Origin: an uncultured Eubacteriales bacterium
Lineage (GTDB): Bacteria > Bacillota > Clostridia > Lachnospirales > Lachnospiraceae
Direction: 5' to 3'
DNA length: 39,581 bases
Assembly (NCBI GenBank): GCA_902797845.1
Contig: CADBUJ010000006.1
Location: forward strand, 1 to 39,581
The position numbers and the translations under genes are program-made. This document shows, one piece after another, positions 8,231-16,917 of the stretch. Position 1 is the stretch's first letter. Each line of letters starts with the position of its first letter. The notes beneath the pieces were generated by a model. It saw only the letters and a program-made list of their open reading frames with translations. It had not been told where the DNA came from and searched no databases.

Positions 8231-10606
8231 CTATAATACCGTCTGGGCATACTTTACCGTATCCATGGCAGTTTTTGCGTATTTATCTGCTCCGATCTTT
8301 CCAGCATGCTCCTTTGTGAGGACAGCACCACCTACCACAATTTTACAAAGAGGGCAGTTAGATCTCAGTAACTTTATGGTGTCTTCCATGGCAGGAAGTG
8401 TAGTAGTCATAAGAGCACTGAGACCGACAAGCCTGATGTCTGATCTTCTAACAGCTTCCAGTATCTTTTCCGGAGGTACGTCCTTTCCCAGATCTACAAC
8501 ATTAAAGCCGTAGCTTTCCAATAGCACCTTGACTATATTTTTTCCGATATCGTGTATATCTCCGTGAACGGTAGCCACAAGGACAGTTTTATTAAGTGCA
8601 GGGTCTTTATGTGCCTTCTTTTCTATGGCAGCCTTAAGGACAGAAAAGGCTGATTCTGCAGCCTGAGCACTCATAAGAAGCTGAGGGAGATATAATGTTC
8701 CCTCTTCAAATCTTTGACCTACGAGATCAAGGGCGGGGATAAGCTTTTCTTCTATTACGGACATGGGATCAAAGCTTTTAAGCTCTTCTGATGCAGAAGC
8801 TGCGGCATCTGAAGAAAGACCATTGATAATTGCCTGGAACAGGTCATGGTGAGAAGACATTTCCCGGTTCTTGGTCTCTTTGGATTCAGCATATAAAGAT
8901 GTGTAATTGTCACAATTCTTATCTTTTGATGTTAGGACCATAGACCCTCTGAAGGCATCCATCATAGTATCCGATAAAGGATCCATTATAGCAGCTGTAA
9001 GACCTGCGTTTAATGCCATGGATAAAAATGATGCATTTATAATATCTCTTCTGGGAAGGCCGAAGGATATGTTGGAGACTCCGAGGATCGTATTTACTGA
9101 GAGCCTCTCTCTTATTAACTTTATGGCATCAAGGGTAACGCGGGCATCCTGGCCTGCACTTACTGCCATGGTAAGAGGATCTATCAGGATATCGTATTTC
9201 TCTATGCCGTATTTTGCGGCTTCCTCCACTATCTTTTCTGCGATCGAAAAGCGGCCCTCTGCCGTGTCAGGTATGCCCTTTTCATCAAGAGTTAGTCCTA
9301 CCACGGCGCCCCCGTATTTTTTAACAAGAGGAAATAACGTGTCCATGGATTTTTTGCTTCCTGTGACAGAATTTATAACAGGCTTTCCGTTGACCATCCT
9401 CATGGCGGCTTCAAGGACGGCAGGATCGGAGGAATCGATCTGAAGAGGACATGAAATCATGCCCTGAAGCTGATGGATTATATTTACCATTGCATCGGCT
9501 TCATCTATGCCGGGAAGCCCTGTATTTATATCAAGTATGTGAGCACCTGCATCCTGCTGTCTGATGCCTTCTTTAAGTATGCTTCCTACATCACCTGATC
9601 TTAAGGCTTCTTTAAGAAGCTTTTTCCCTGTGGGATTTATTCTTTCGCCTATGATAACGGGGCTGTCGGGGCCGATCTCCACCGCCTCCATTCCCGATGT
9701 TACGATGGTCTTTGTTATTACCTTTTTTACGGGAAGAGGAATATCCTTTATCTCTTCTATGAGACATTTTATATATCCGGGATCAGTGCCGCAGCACCCG
9801 CCCATAGCTGATGCGAAAGGTGCAAGATCCCTGCAGTATGAGGCAAATGCCTTTTCGTCCATATCATATTCGGCTTTTCCGCCCGGCAGTGCCCTGGGAA
9901 GTCCTGCATTGGGATTTATGATAAGCGGAAGAGAGCATGAATTATATAGCCTTTCTGCCGTTTTTATCATTTTATCGGGACCGAAGCTGCAGTTAAGTCC
10001 TGCTCCGTCTATGCCAAGACTTTGCAGAAGTGCTCCGACTGCTTCTATGGGGGCTCCCGTCAGCAGCTTACCCTTTTCGTCAGCTGCCACAGTTGCGATT
10101 ACCGGTATTGATACGGCTTCCTTAGCTGCCAATACTGATGCCTTGAGCTCGTAGGCATCATTAATGGTCTCGATAAGAATAAGATCCGCGCCGGCTTCCT
10201 CGGCAGCCTTAGCCATTTCAAAGAATAAATCGTATGCATCATCAAAAGCCAGATCGCCTATGGGAGAAAGGAGCTTTCCCAGAGGGCCTATATCACCTGC
10301 TATAAAAGCTTTTTTGCCTGAAAGCTTAAGGGCGTTTTTTGCGCAGGAAACGCCTGCCTCATATACTTCTTTGACAGTCATGCCGAAGGGTTTTAACTTT
10401 AAGGCATTTGCTCCAAAGGTGGCAGTTGTTATAACATCGGCTCCGGCATCGATGTACGCCTTATGAATATCTGTTATTTTTTGGGGGCAATTCAGGACCA
10501 TGCTTTCCGGAATACTGCCTTCAGGTATGTCTTTAGGGTCGATCATGGTTCCCATGCCGCCGTCGAAGATAAGTCTTTTTTCTTTTAAAGCATCAATTAT
10601 GTTCAT
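8231..10606 (-). CDS. metH: cobalamin-dependent methionine synthase without activation domain
   Basis: Transfers methyl from methyltetrahydrofolate via cobalamin to homocysteine. The protein has 791 residues versus about 1,230 in E. coli. The order is a homocysteine-binding TIM barrel (1-290) with zinc ligands C206, C271 and C272; a pterin-binding barrel (about 310-570, GPDSPVIIGERINPTGKK at its start); a cobalamin cap (about 590-665); and a B12-binding domain with DIHDIG at 683-688, whose His is the lower axial cobalt ligand. The S-adenosylmethionine activation domain is missing and is supplied by the adjacent gene, which overlaps by 4 bases. Starts at ATG behind AGGTAAAA; the stop of the upstream gene provides coupling. 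It is the last intact gene of the operon. Confidence 0.93.
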   Translation of the reverse strand: MNIIDALKEKRLIFDGGMGTMIDPKDIPEGSIPESMVLNCPQKITDIHKAYIDAGADVITTATFGANALKLKPFGMTVKEVYEAGVSCAKNALKLSGKKAFIAGDIGPLGKLLSPIGDLAFDDAYDLFFEMAKAAEEAGADLILIETINDAYELKASVLAAKEAVSIPVIATVAADEKGKLLTGAPIEAVGALLQSLGIDGAGLNCSFGPDKMIKTAERLYNSCSLPLIINPNAGLPRALPGGKAEYDMDEKAFASYCRDLAPFASAMGGCCGTDPGYIKCLIEEIKDIPLPVKKVITKTIVTSGMEAVEIGPDSPVIIGERINPTGKKLLKEALRSGDVGSILKEGIRQQDAGAHILDINTGLPGIDEADAMVNIIHQLQGMISCPLQIDSSDPAVLEAAMRMVNGKPVINSVTGSKKSMDTLFPLVKKYGGAVVGLTLDEKGIPDTAEGRFSIAEKIVEEAAKYGIEKYDILIDPLTMAVSAGQDARVTLDAIKLIRERLSVNTILGVSNISFGLPRRDIINASFLSMALNAGLTAAIMDPLSDTMMDAFRGSMVLTSKDKNCDNYTSLYAESKETKNREMSSHHDLFQAIINGLSSDAAASASEELKSFDPMSVIEEKLIPALDLVGQRFEEGTLYLPQLLMSAQAAESAFSVLKAAIEKKAHKDPALNKTVLVATVHGDIHDIGKNIVKVLLESYGFNVVDLGKDVPPEKILEAVRRSDIRLVGLSALMTTTLPAMEDTIKLLRSNCPLCKIVVGGAVLTKEHAGKIGADKYAKTAMDTVKYAQTVL

Positions 10607-11211
10607 TTTACCTCCGGGGTCTTAAGACCTATATAAGCAGTAACAGAGATAGCAGGAGACAAAAGGTGAGTATCTGTCGTAAATAAACCTATATGCTTTG
10701 TTGCATTGGTCAGATTTATTATGTTCTGATTCCATGATATATCCAGATCGCCGTATCCCGGGCTGAACCTGGGACGGAAGGTACTTTCTTTAAAAACGCT
10801 TTTTTCCAGAGACTGGCAGATGGAATCCAGATAGCTCTCTATGGCTGCAGCTCCCGTGGCATGGAGTATGAGAGCATAGGCAGTATCTGAATATTGATAT
10901 TTCCTTATGGCTGCATCAAGGTCAGAGCCCAGAGTTGCCGCAAGAAGGAGTATGTCGCTGCATCCCTTTAGGGTTTTAAGAAGATCCTTAGAGGGTATGG
11001 ATATACCGTTGAAGGAGATAAGGTCATCTTCCGTGGTCAGGGGATATGACATATATACGTATCCCGGCCTCGAAAGCCTTGATATTTCATCCAGGGCTCG
11101 TTTAACGAGTTTCCTTGTATTATCATCAGGCGAAGTTCCTCTGAATCCCAGATATCTGTATATCTCAGGCCTTGATATATTTTTAAGATAGATCTCTTCA
11201 GGTGTTATCAT
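10603..11211 (-). CDS. stand-alone MetH reactivation (AdoMet-binding) domain protein
   Basis: Protein of 202 residues matching the C-terminal activation domain of methionine synthase. It has RPRFSPGYGDLDISWN, the RxxPGYG signature that binds S-adenosylmethionine, followed by LLSPAISVTAYIGL. In full-length MetH this domain reductively remethylates oxidised cob(II)alamin; here it is a separate polypeptide working in trans on the 791-residue MetH. It overlaps metF by 4 bases and metH by 4 bases, so the three form a tightly coupled operon. Splitting is common in Clostridia. The reductant for reactivation is unknown; no flavodoxin is nearby. Confidence 0.87.
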   Translation of the reverse strand: MITPEEIYLKNISRPEIYRYLGFRGTSPDDNTRKLVKRALDEISRLSRPGYVYMSYPLTTEDDLISFNGISIPSKDLLKTLKGCSDILLLAATLGSDLDAAIRKYQYSDTAYALILHATGAAAIESYLDSICQSLEKSVFKESTFRPRFSPGYGDLDISWNQNIINLTNATKHIGLFTTDTHLLSPAISVTAYIGLKTPEVK

Positions 11212-12062
11212 ATGTTTAATGCCGAATATATCTTCTGTGCTACAGAAGGCTTGTTCATTGTATAAAGGTGGATGCCTCTTATGCCGTTATCCATAAGATC
11301 CATTATCTGTTCTATGGCATAATCTGTCCCCGCATGGGACATGGAAACATTATCATCTGAGTATTTATCAAGTAATACGGCAAGCTTTCGCGGGACGGAA
11401 GCACCGGATAGTTTACAGGATCTTATTATCATCTTTGAATTAGTTACGGGCATGATGCCGCAAAGAACAGGGCAGTATACGGATGCTTTTTCGGCCCTGT
11501 CCAGAAATCTGTATAGGGAGCTGTTGTCAAAGAACATCTGGGTTATGAGAAAATCCACACCTCTTGCCGTTTTTTGTTTAAGGTGCTGCATGTCCTTTTC
11601 CAGACTGCCGCATTCTATATGACCTTCGGGGTAGCAGGCGGCCCCTACGGAAAAATTTCCGTTAAGATGGATGTCTTCTATAAGGTCGGCTGCATAAGTG
11701 TAATGTCCGGGATCGGGGAAATCCGATCCTTCAGGAATGTCGCCCCGTAAAGCAAGTATATTTTCTATATTTTTATTCCTGAAAGCATCAAGCCTGTCCT
11801 TTATCTCGCTTTTGGTGGAGGCAACACATGTCAGGTGGGCAAGGGCTGTTACATTATTGTCCTGAACGATCTCTGCCACCTCCAAGGTATTTTTGGAATT
11901 GCTTCCGCTGGCACCGTATGTAACGCTGATAAAATCGGGGCCGAGTCCCGCTATCTGTTCAACGGTCTCTATTATAGACGAGATAGGAGTTCCGGCTTTC
12001 GGAGGAAAAATCTCGTAAGATAGGTTTAGAGAATTCTTTTCAAGTATTTTTTTGATCTTCAT
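11208..12062 (-). CDS. metF: methylenetetrahydrofolate reductase
   Basis: Reduces methylene- to methyl-tetrahydrofolate, the methyl donor for MetH. It is about 284 residues from ATG at 12062 (MKIKKILEKN). The frame stays open to 12146, but that extension lacks an RBS and would contain the promoter, while AAGAGA precedes the chosen start. Motifs: LSYEIFPPK with the catalytic Glu, FISVTYGASGS, LALRGDIP with the folate-contacting Asp, CYPEGH, and FLITQMFFD. It is the first gene of the metF - activation domain - metH operon, so methyl group production and use are cotranscribed. Confidence 0.95.
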   Translation of the reverse strand: MKIKKILEKNSLNLSYEIFPPKAGTPISSIIETVEQIAGLGPDFISVTYGASGSNSKNTLEVAEIVQDNNVTALAHLTCVASTKSEIKDRLDAFRNKNIENILALRGDIPEGSDFPDPGHYTYAADLIEDIHLNGNFSVGAACYPEGHIECGSLEKDMQHLKQKTARGVDFLITQMFFDNSSLYRFLDRAEKASVYCPVLCGIMPVTNSKMIIRSCKLSGASVPRKLAVLLDKYSDDNVSMSHAGTDYAIEQIMDLMDNGIRGIHLYTMNKPSVAQKIYSALNI

Positions 12063-12093
12063 GATGCATCTCTTTTCTCTGTGATTATTAAAC

Positions 12094-12122
12094 ATTTTAT
12101 ACTTTTTACCTGTGGTTGTCAC
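12094..12122 (-). promoter_or_regulatory. promoter of the metF operon
   Basis: Minus strand: GTGACA (12117-12122), 17-base spacer, TAAAAT (12094-12099). The start is about 30 bases before the ATG, too short a leader for a SAM riboswitch, and none was seen. Confidence 0.45.
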
Positions 12123-12154
12123 GACAGCAGATCTTTGTAAAAGCATTTATTTTA

Positions 12155-12188
12155 TAAAAAAAAGACCTCCCGAAAAGGGAGGTCTTTA
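12155..12188 (-). terminator. intrinsic terminator after kinase A
   Basis: On the minus strand AAAGACCTCCC and GGGAGGTCTTT form an 11-bp stem with a 5-base loop, followed by a run of T's. It insulates the metF operon from the kinase gene. Confidence 0.92.
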
Positions 12189-12206
12189 ATAAGCATTTTA
12201 AGAGAA

Positions 12207-13160
12207 TTATTTCTTCCAAACGCCGGGTGTTCTCCAAGAGGTCTTGCCTTCAAGGGTATTGAGCCACATGTCAAGTCTTTCGTCAACAAGATAGTAACGA
12301 AGTCTTGCGGATTTGTCGTTATACCACTGATAATAATCGAAGTCAACGTTGGAGTTAACTGTCTGCTGAAGTGCCCAGTAGATCCACTTGATCTCGCAAG
12401 CCATTCTTGCAAGGTTAAGTTTAGCAAAAAGGGTCTCATCATAAACGCCGTTGTTGTAAACGATAACAGCATCTCTCATGATGTCGTCTGTAGCGAAAGG
12501 CTGAAGCCAAAGAGCAAGGTCGAAGATAGGATCGTTCATGGAAGCGTACTCGATATCGATAACCTTACCGTCTTTTGTCTCCTCGTTCCACATGAAGTTG
12601 TTGAACCAATAATCATTGTGGCAAGGCTTTGACTCAGAACCAGCAGCCTTGAAAGCTCTCTCGATTCTGTCCATCCAATAAAGCATTGTCTCATGCCAAG
12701 GAGGGATATAGTCAGCTTCTGTACATCTGGAGATCATGTCTCTGCACTGATCGAAGATAGACTCTTCTACAGGGAGAGTTGCGGGATAGTTGTTGAAGTC
12801 TCTGATAGCTGCAACAGCTGCCATACAGATCTCTCTGTTGAACATATCGCCGAGCTTTGTCGTACGATATCCGTCCATCCACTGGAATACTTCTACGCCT
12901 GTGTCAGGGAAATAGTAGAATACCTTAGCACCAACGCCTGCATCAGAAGCTATCTGGTTAGCTGCATGGCAATTGTCTCTGTCGATAAAGTCTGTGCCTG
13001 CTCCGGGGATCTTAAGGAAATAAGCTGTTCCGTCTACTGTAACTTTGTAGTTGGGGTTTGTGATACCACCAGCAACGGGCTCATAAGAGATCTCTTTTCC
13101 CTTCCAATCGTCGATACGAGCGATAGCCTCATCAATGTTGGTTGCGATTACGTTTGACAT
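12207..13160 (-). CDS. choline-kinase-like phosphotransferase, copy A
   Basis: Aminoglycoside-phosphotransferase/choline-kinase fold, 317 residues, resembling LicA-type bacterial kinases. Seen: GGITNPNYKV (31-40) nucleotide loop, K50 in YFLK, GAGTDFIDRDN, the Brenner motif HNDYWFNN with H181, D183 and N188, and VIDIEYASMNDPIFDLA with the Mg-binding D202. The substrate is probably a small amino alcohol or similar hydroxyl compound; choline is only the family default. The RBS AAGGAGG has an 8-base spacer. It is divergent from YgeY copy 1 and has a clear promoter. A paralogue at 27155-28132 keeps the same partner gene type, implying a shared pathway. No lic operon genes are nearby. Confidence 0.82.
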   Translation of the reverse strand: MSNVIATNIDEAIARIDDWKGKEISYEPVAGGITNPNYKVTVDGTAYFLKIPGAGTDFIDRDNCHAANQIASDAGVGAKVFYYFPDTGVEVFQWMDGYRTTKLGDMFNREICMAAVAAIRDFNNYPATLPVEESIFDQCRDMISRCTEADYIPPWHETMLYWMDRIERAFKAAGSESKPCHNDYWFNNFMWNEETKDGKVIDIEYASMNDPIFDLALWLQPFATDDIMRDAVIVYNNGVYDETLFAKLNLARMACEIKWIYWALQQTVNSNVDFDYYQWYNDKSARLRYYLVDERLDMWLNTLEGKTSWRTPGVWKK

Positions 13161-13204
13161 TAATAGTTCCTCCTTAAAAAGATATAATTAATTGAAACCA
13201 ATTA

Positions 13205-13233
13205 ATTTTAGAAATGATGATACTTAGTATCAA
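13205..13233 (-). promoter_or_regulatory. promoter of kinase A with a dyad over the -35
   Basis: Minus strand: TTGATA (13228-13233), 17-base spacer, TAAAAT (13205-13210). The dyad TGATAC-TTA-GTATCA (13218-13232) covers the -35 and adjoining spacer, a typical repressor site. Confidence 0.6.
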
Positions 13234-13353
13234 TTTAACTGTAATTATAATCACAAATGTGAAAATTGACTATATATAATTTTTAATAATTAAAAATTTG
13301 TGCATTTTAACGAATTTTGTCTCTCAACGGTCCCTTAAAGTAAGGAAATCATT

Positions 13354-13382
13354 TATACACAAACAGTCAGATATGATAAAAT
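13354..13382 (+). promoter_or_regulatory. promoter of YgeY copy 1
   Basis: TATACA (13354-13359), 17-base spacer, TAAAAT (13377-13382) with TG one base before the -10, an extended -10. The leader is about 35 bases. The rest of the 261-base divergent region is AT-rich with no further gene. Confidence 0.5.
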
Positions 13383-13421
13383 CTTGTATATCTTATCGGA
13401 GCATCGAAAGGAGAATGTGGT

Positions 13422-14666
13422 ATGAAAAAGTTTTTTGAAGACATGGCTGATGAGTGGGTCAGGATGATGACCGAAGCTATATCCACAAAACCATACTCCG
13501 AGCAGGAGAAGGGTGTTGCGGATATCATTCTCAGAGAACTGGAAAAAATGGGAGTAGAAGGCATAAGGGATGATGCAGGTAATGTGGTCGGCATCATAGA
13601 AGGAGAAGAAGGCGGACCTACTGTTCTTCTGGACGGACATATGGATGTGGTGCCGGAAGGAAATATAGATGCCTGGGGGGAATTCGATCCCTTCAAGCCT
13701 GTTGTAAAAGACGGAAGGCTTTACGGACGCGGAACGACGGATATGCTGCAGGGAGTTTTCTGCCAGCTGTTTGCCTTCAGAGAGATAAAGAGATATGTGG
13801 ATAAAGGTAATTCTTTTAAGGGTAAGCTTGTATTTACTGCTGTAGTAAACGAGGAGCCCGCAGAAAGCATGGGAGCCATATTCCTTATGGACGAGACTCT
13901 TCCGAAGCTGGGTATAAAGCCTGATGTATGTTATCTTTCGGAGCCCACATGCGGAAATCTTTACATCGGACAGAGAGGGAAGGTAGAGCTGGTAGTTGAC
14001 GTTTTCGGCAAGGTGGCTCATTCCTCTGCTCCATGGCAGGGCATAAGTGCCGTGGAAAAGGCCAGGCCGCTTATAGATGCCATAATGAATAATTTCTATA
14101 AGTCTCCCGTGACTCACGAAAAGCTGGGATTCTCCGCAATGACCATCACTGATATAGAAGTAAGTCCCGGAAGGATGTATTCCTGTGTGCCGGATCATTG
14201 CTCCATCACTATATACCGCAGATATGTTCCGCCCATGACTATCAAAGATACCATAAAGGAAATACAGGACTTTATCGATTACCAGTCAAAAGCAGACCCC
14301 GAGTTCAAGGCGGAGGTTCATCAGAGAATAAACACGAGAACAGGGTATACAGGACATGCCATGGAGGTCAAGAAACAGCACCCCGCATGGATAGACGATC
14401 CTGATAATCCTTATGTAAAAAGAAGCTTCGAGGTGCTTAGGTCCATAGGCCAGGATCCCGAGGAGTGTTACTTTATAGGAGGAACAGACGGCTCCATAAC
14501 CTGCGGTGTCCATAATATCCCCACTATCATATATTCCTTCGGAGATCTGAATAAATCCCATAAGGCGCAGGAATCCTGCTGTATAGCAGACGAGATGATG
14601 GAGATAGAGGGCCATACGGCACTTATATGCGACTCTCTCGGCATAGATATTAATGCCATAGGCTGA
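13422..14666 (+). CDS. YgeY family M20 metallohydrolase, copy 1
   Basis: Di-zinc amidohydrolase/peptidase of the M20 family, 414 residues, of the type annotated as selenium-metabolism-linked YgeY. Metal and catalytic residues are present: H73 and D75 in DGHMDVVP, D107 in GRGTTDMLQG, E144/E145 in VVNEEPAE, E174 in SEPTC, and a late histidine in NKSHKAQ. The dimerisation domain insertion (about 184-300) carries GQRGKVELVVDVFGKVAHSS. RBS AAAGGAG. It is divergent from kinase A across a shared regulatory region. YgeY's real substrate is unknown; an N-acyl or carbamoyl amino compound is plausible. No selenium genes accompany it, so the family name should not be read as function. Confidence 0.85.
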   Translation: MKKFFEDMADEWVRMMTEAISTKPYSEQEKGVADIILRELEKMGVEGIRDDAGNVVGIIEGEEGGPTVLLDGHMDVVPEGNIDAWGEFDPFKPVVKDGRLYGRGTTDMLQGVFCQLFAFREIKRYVDKGNSFKGKLVFTAVVNEEPAESMGAIFLMDETLPKLGIKPDVCYLSEPTCGNLYIGQRGKVELVVDVFGKVAHSSAPWQGISAVEKARPLIDAIMNNFYKSPVTHEKLGFSAMTITDIEVSPGRMYSCVPDHCSITIYRRYVPPMTIKDTIKEIQDFIDYQSKADPEFKAEVHQRINTRTGYTGHAMEVKKQHPAWIDDPDNPYVKRSFEVLRSIGQDPEECYFIGGTDGSITCGVHNIPTIIYSFGDLNKSHKAQESCCIADEMMEIEGHTALICDSLGIDINAIG

Positions 14667-14705
14667 GAGCGAAAGAGCAGACGTATATCTTAATTATCAA
14701 AGAAA

Positions 14706-14744
14706 AAGGACCCCTTTCCGTATTGGGAAAGGGGTCTTGTTTTA
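14706..14744. terminator. bidirectional terminator between YgeY copies 1 and 2
   Basis: GACCCCTTTCC and GGAAAGGGGTC pair around a short loop, with TTGTTTT on one side and an A-run on the other. It serves the two convergent genes. Confidence 0.88.
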
Positions 14745-14766
14745 TTCTCTGTTTCTGATTTTATTA

Positions 14767-16017
14767 TCAGCCGATGGAATCGAAATCAAGGCCGAATATG
14801 TCGCAAAGGATAGCGGTATAGCCTTCGATCTCTTTCATTTCATCGTCGATCACACAGAACTCGCCGGGCTGGTGAGCCATGTTGCCGTCAGCCATAGAGT
14901 AGGAAACGGTAGGAATACCGTATTTGCCCATGGTGATGGAACCGTCGGTACCTGCCACGAAGCAGCCTTCCTTGGGATCCTGTCCGATCTTCCTAAGAGC
15001 ATCAAAAGTCTTCTTAACATACTCGCAGGATGTGTCTGTAAGCCAAGCGGGATGCTGCTTAGCAACTTCCATAGCGTATCCTGTGTAGCCCGTTCTCGTG
15101 TTTATTCTCTGATGTACTTCTGCCTTGAAGTCAGGATCATTTGCGGAAAGGAAATCAAGGAAGTCCTGGATCTCCTGAATGGTCTCCTCGATGGTGGTGG
15201 GAAGTACATATCTTCTGTCCACGGTTATGGAGCAATGATCGGGAACGCAGGAATACATCCTTCCGGGAGTTACCTCGATATCTGTGATCGTCATGGCTGA
15301 GAAACCAAGTACATCATGAGTCATTCTCTTCTTGTACATGTTATTGATGATGGCATCCATAACGGGACGTGCCTTTTCTACAGCGCTGATTCCCTGCCAG
15401 GGAGCTGAAGAGTGCGCAACCTTGCCGTAAACATCTACAACGATCTCTACCTTTCCTCTCTGGGCGGTAAGCACATATCCGTTGGTGGGCTCGCCGAGGA
15501 TAACGAAATCGGGCTTGATATTAAGCTCCTGAAGAGTTGTATCACAAAGATAAAGAGCACCCATGGACTCTGCAGGCTCTTCGTTTACAACAGCTGTAAA
15601 TACGAGATTTCCTTTAAGCTTTGCGCCGTTGTCCACAAGCTTCTTGATCTCTCTGAATGCAAAGAAGGGGCACATAACACCCTGAAGCATATCAACCGTT
15701 CCTCTGCCGTAAAGCTTGCCGTCTCTTACAACAGGGGTAAAGGGCTCAAGATCAAGAGCATGCCATGCATCCATATTTCCTGCGGGAACAACATCCATAT
15801 GACCGTTTGTCATGATGGTGGGACCGCCTTCTTCGCCTCTTAAAATACCTATAACATTACCGGCCTTATCTCTGTAATGCTCTACGCCTAATTCCTCGAA
15901 GCCTTCAACGAAAATATCGGCAACGCCTTTTTCCTGCTCCGAAAGGGGCATTGAGGAAATGGCTCTGGACATTTTTTCTACCCATTCGTCCTTGAACTGA
16001 TTAAAATAATCCTTCAT
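14767..16017 (-). CDS. YgeY family M20 metallohydrolase, copy 2
   Basis: Protein of 416 residues from ATG at 16017 (MKDYFNQFKDEW), preceded by AAGGAAGAG. The frame extends to 16143, but that part does not align with the paralogues. The full metal set is visible: NGHMDVVPAG, GRGTVDMLQG, VVNEEPAES, GEPTNG, and a late histidine in MAHQPGEFC. The same dimerisation insert follows. It is convergent with copy 1, separated by one terminator, and closer to copy 3 in sequence (both have MALYLC/IYLC and VMDAIINNMYKK blocks). Copies 1 and 2 lie tail to tail, so this is not a simple tandem duplication. Function as for copy 1; substrates may have diverged. Confidence 0.85.
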   Translation of the reverse strand: MKDYFNQFKDEWVEKMSRAISSMPLSEQEKGVADIFVEGFEELGVEHYRDKAGNVIGILRGEEGGPTIMTNGHMDVVPAGNMDAWHALDLEPFTPVVRDGKLYGRGTVDMLQGVMCPFFAFREIKKLVDNGAKLKGNLVFTAVVNEEPAESMGALYLCDTTLQELNIKPDFVILGEPTNGYVLTAQRGKVEIVVDVYGKVAHSSAPWQGISAVEKARPVMDAIINNMYKKRMTHDVLGFSAMTITDIEVTPGRMYSCVPDHCSITVDRRYVLPTTIEETIQEIQDFLDFLSANDPDFKAEVHQRINTRTGYTGYAMEVAKQHPAWLTDTSCEYVKKTFDALRKIGQDPKEGCFVAGTDGSITMGKYGIPTVSYSMADGNMAHQPGEFCVIDDEMKEIEGYTAILCDIFGLDFDSIG

Positions 16018-16161
16018 TTTATCTCTTCCTTTCTGTATATCCGGCCCGTGCCGAATATAATTATTTTGTTTTATACTGATTATAATATAACTGTATTCAC
16101 GGGATTTGAAAAGGGGACCGGAAAACCATTTTTTGTGCCACATGCCAATAAAAATATTAAA

Positions 16162-16182
16162 AGTGCTATGATTTATAGCACT
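16162..16182. promoter_or_regulatory. perfect 8-bp inverted repeat upstream of YgeY copy 2
   Basis: AGTGCTAT and ATAGCACT are separated by 5 bases. It lies about 145 bases before the copy 2 start and 9 bases beyond the exporter terminator (minus direction). It could be an operator or a backup hairpin. Nothing else was recognised in the 16018-16190 stretch. Confidence 0.4.
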
Positions 16183-16190
16183 AAGGATTC

Positions 16191-16219
16191 AAAAAAGAGG
16201 GAGCTTACAAAAGCTCCCT
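16191..16219 (-). terminator. intrinsic terminator after the PF06695 gene
   Basis: Minus strand: AGGGAGCTT and AAGCTCCCT with a 4-base loop, then C and six T's. Confidence 0.85.
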
Positions 16220-16241
16220 GAATGCATTTAAACAACTGTAT

Positions 16242-16718
16242 TTATTTAAGAAGATTGACTCCCAAAAGAGACAAAAGACCTATTATTATTCCTGCCAGAA
16301 GAACTCCGAGCATTACGGCCGCGGTTGATTTTTTAAAGTCCATATCAAGGATGGATGCGGCCAGTGTTCCTGTCCATGCACCGGTACCGGGGAGAGGTAT
16401 GCCCACGAAGATTATAAGGGCAATATAAAGGCCGCGGCCGGCATTCTTCTTAAGCTTTTCTCCGCCGTTATGGCCCTTTTTAAGACACCACGAGAAGAAT
16501 CTACCGATGTGTTTTTTGTCGGAGCCCCATACCAGAATCTTTCTTGCAAAAAGAAAAATAAAGGGTACAGGCAGCATGTTTCCTATTATGGAAACGATAT
16601 ATGCATTAAGGACCGGCAGAGCCGGATCTGCAACAAGGGTACCGTATGGGATGGCACCTCTTAGTTCTATAAGAGGCACCATACTTATCAGAAAGGTTAA
16701 AAAATAACTTAGGAACAT
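16242..16718 (-). CDS. small multidrug export family membrane protein (PF06695)
   Basis: Integral membrane protein of 158 residues with about four hydrophobic segments. The signature near the N-terminus, MVPLIELRGAIPYGTL, and the late GIPLPGTGAWTGTLAAS are diagnostic of the family named putative small multi-drug export (COG2426). Evidence for drug export in this family is weak and the true transport role is unknown. It ends the three-gene minus-strand cluster CYTH - small membrane protein - exporter; the upstream small gene stops 1 base before it. Confidence 0.85.
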   Translation of the reverse strand: MFLSYFLTFLISMVPLIELRGAIPYGTLVADPALPVLNAYIVSIIGNMLPVPFIFLFARKILVWGSDKKHIGRFFSWCLKKGHNGGEKLKKNAGRGLYIALIIFVGIPLPGTGAWTGTLAASILDMDFKKSTAAVMLGVLLAGIIIGLLSLLGVNLLK

Positions 16719-16719
16719 A

Positions 16720-16917
16720 TTATTTCTTCCGGTTTTTAAGATAATCGTATGTCTTCATCATTGCGAAGAGCAAAAAAGGGATAAAGAAGGTGGCAAAGAT
16801 TGATGCCATAAGATATCTCATATTAAGCTCTTCTCCTGCAAGAGATACTATAAGGGTTATTACATATAAAGACACAAGGATGATTATGCCGACTATGGCG
16901 GCTACTCGTTTAAACAT
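16720..16917 (-). CDS. small two-helix membrane protein
   Basis: Protein of 65 residues from ATG at 16917 (MFKRVAAIVG), chosen because GGAGG lies 4 bases before it. A longer start at 16932 has no RBS. There are two transmembrane segments (about 5-23 and 35-52) and a basic tail, KTYDYLKNRKK. No family recognised. The start overlaps the end of the CYTH gene by 8 bases, indicating translational coupling, and the PF06695 gene follows immediately. Confidence 0.7.
   Translation of the reverse strand: MFKRVAAIVGIIILVSLYVITLIVSLAGEELNMRYLMASIFATFFIPFLLFAMMKTYDYLKNRKK

Noticed and set aside
9564..10154. 196-codon ORF antisense to metH
   Set aside because: Shadow of metH; no RBS, low-complexity composition.
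12063..12146. N-terminal extension of metF
   Set aside because: No RBS, contains the predicted promoter, and MetF proteins begin at the chosen MKIKK position.
12063..12206. SAM riboswitch or T-box before metF
   Set aside because: The leader after the predicted promoter is only about 30 bases and lacks any T-box or SAM core.
13353..14198. 281-codon ORF antisense to YgeY copy 1
   Set aside because: Mirrors the well-supported hydrolase frame, has no RBS and no family-like features.
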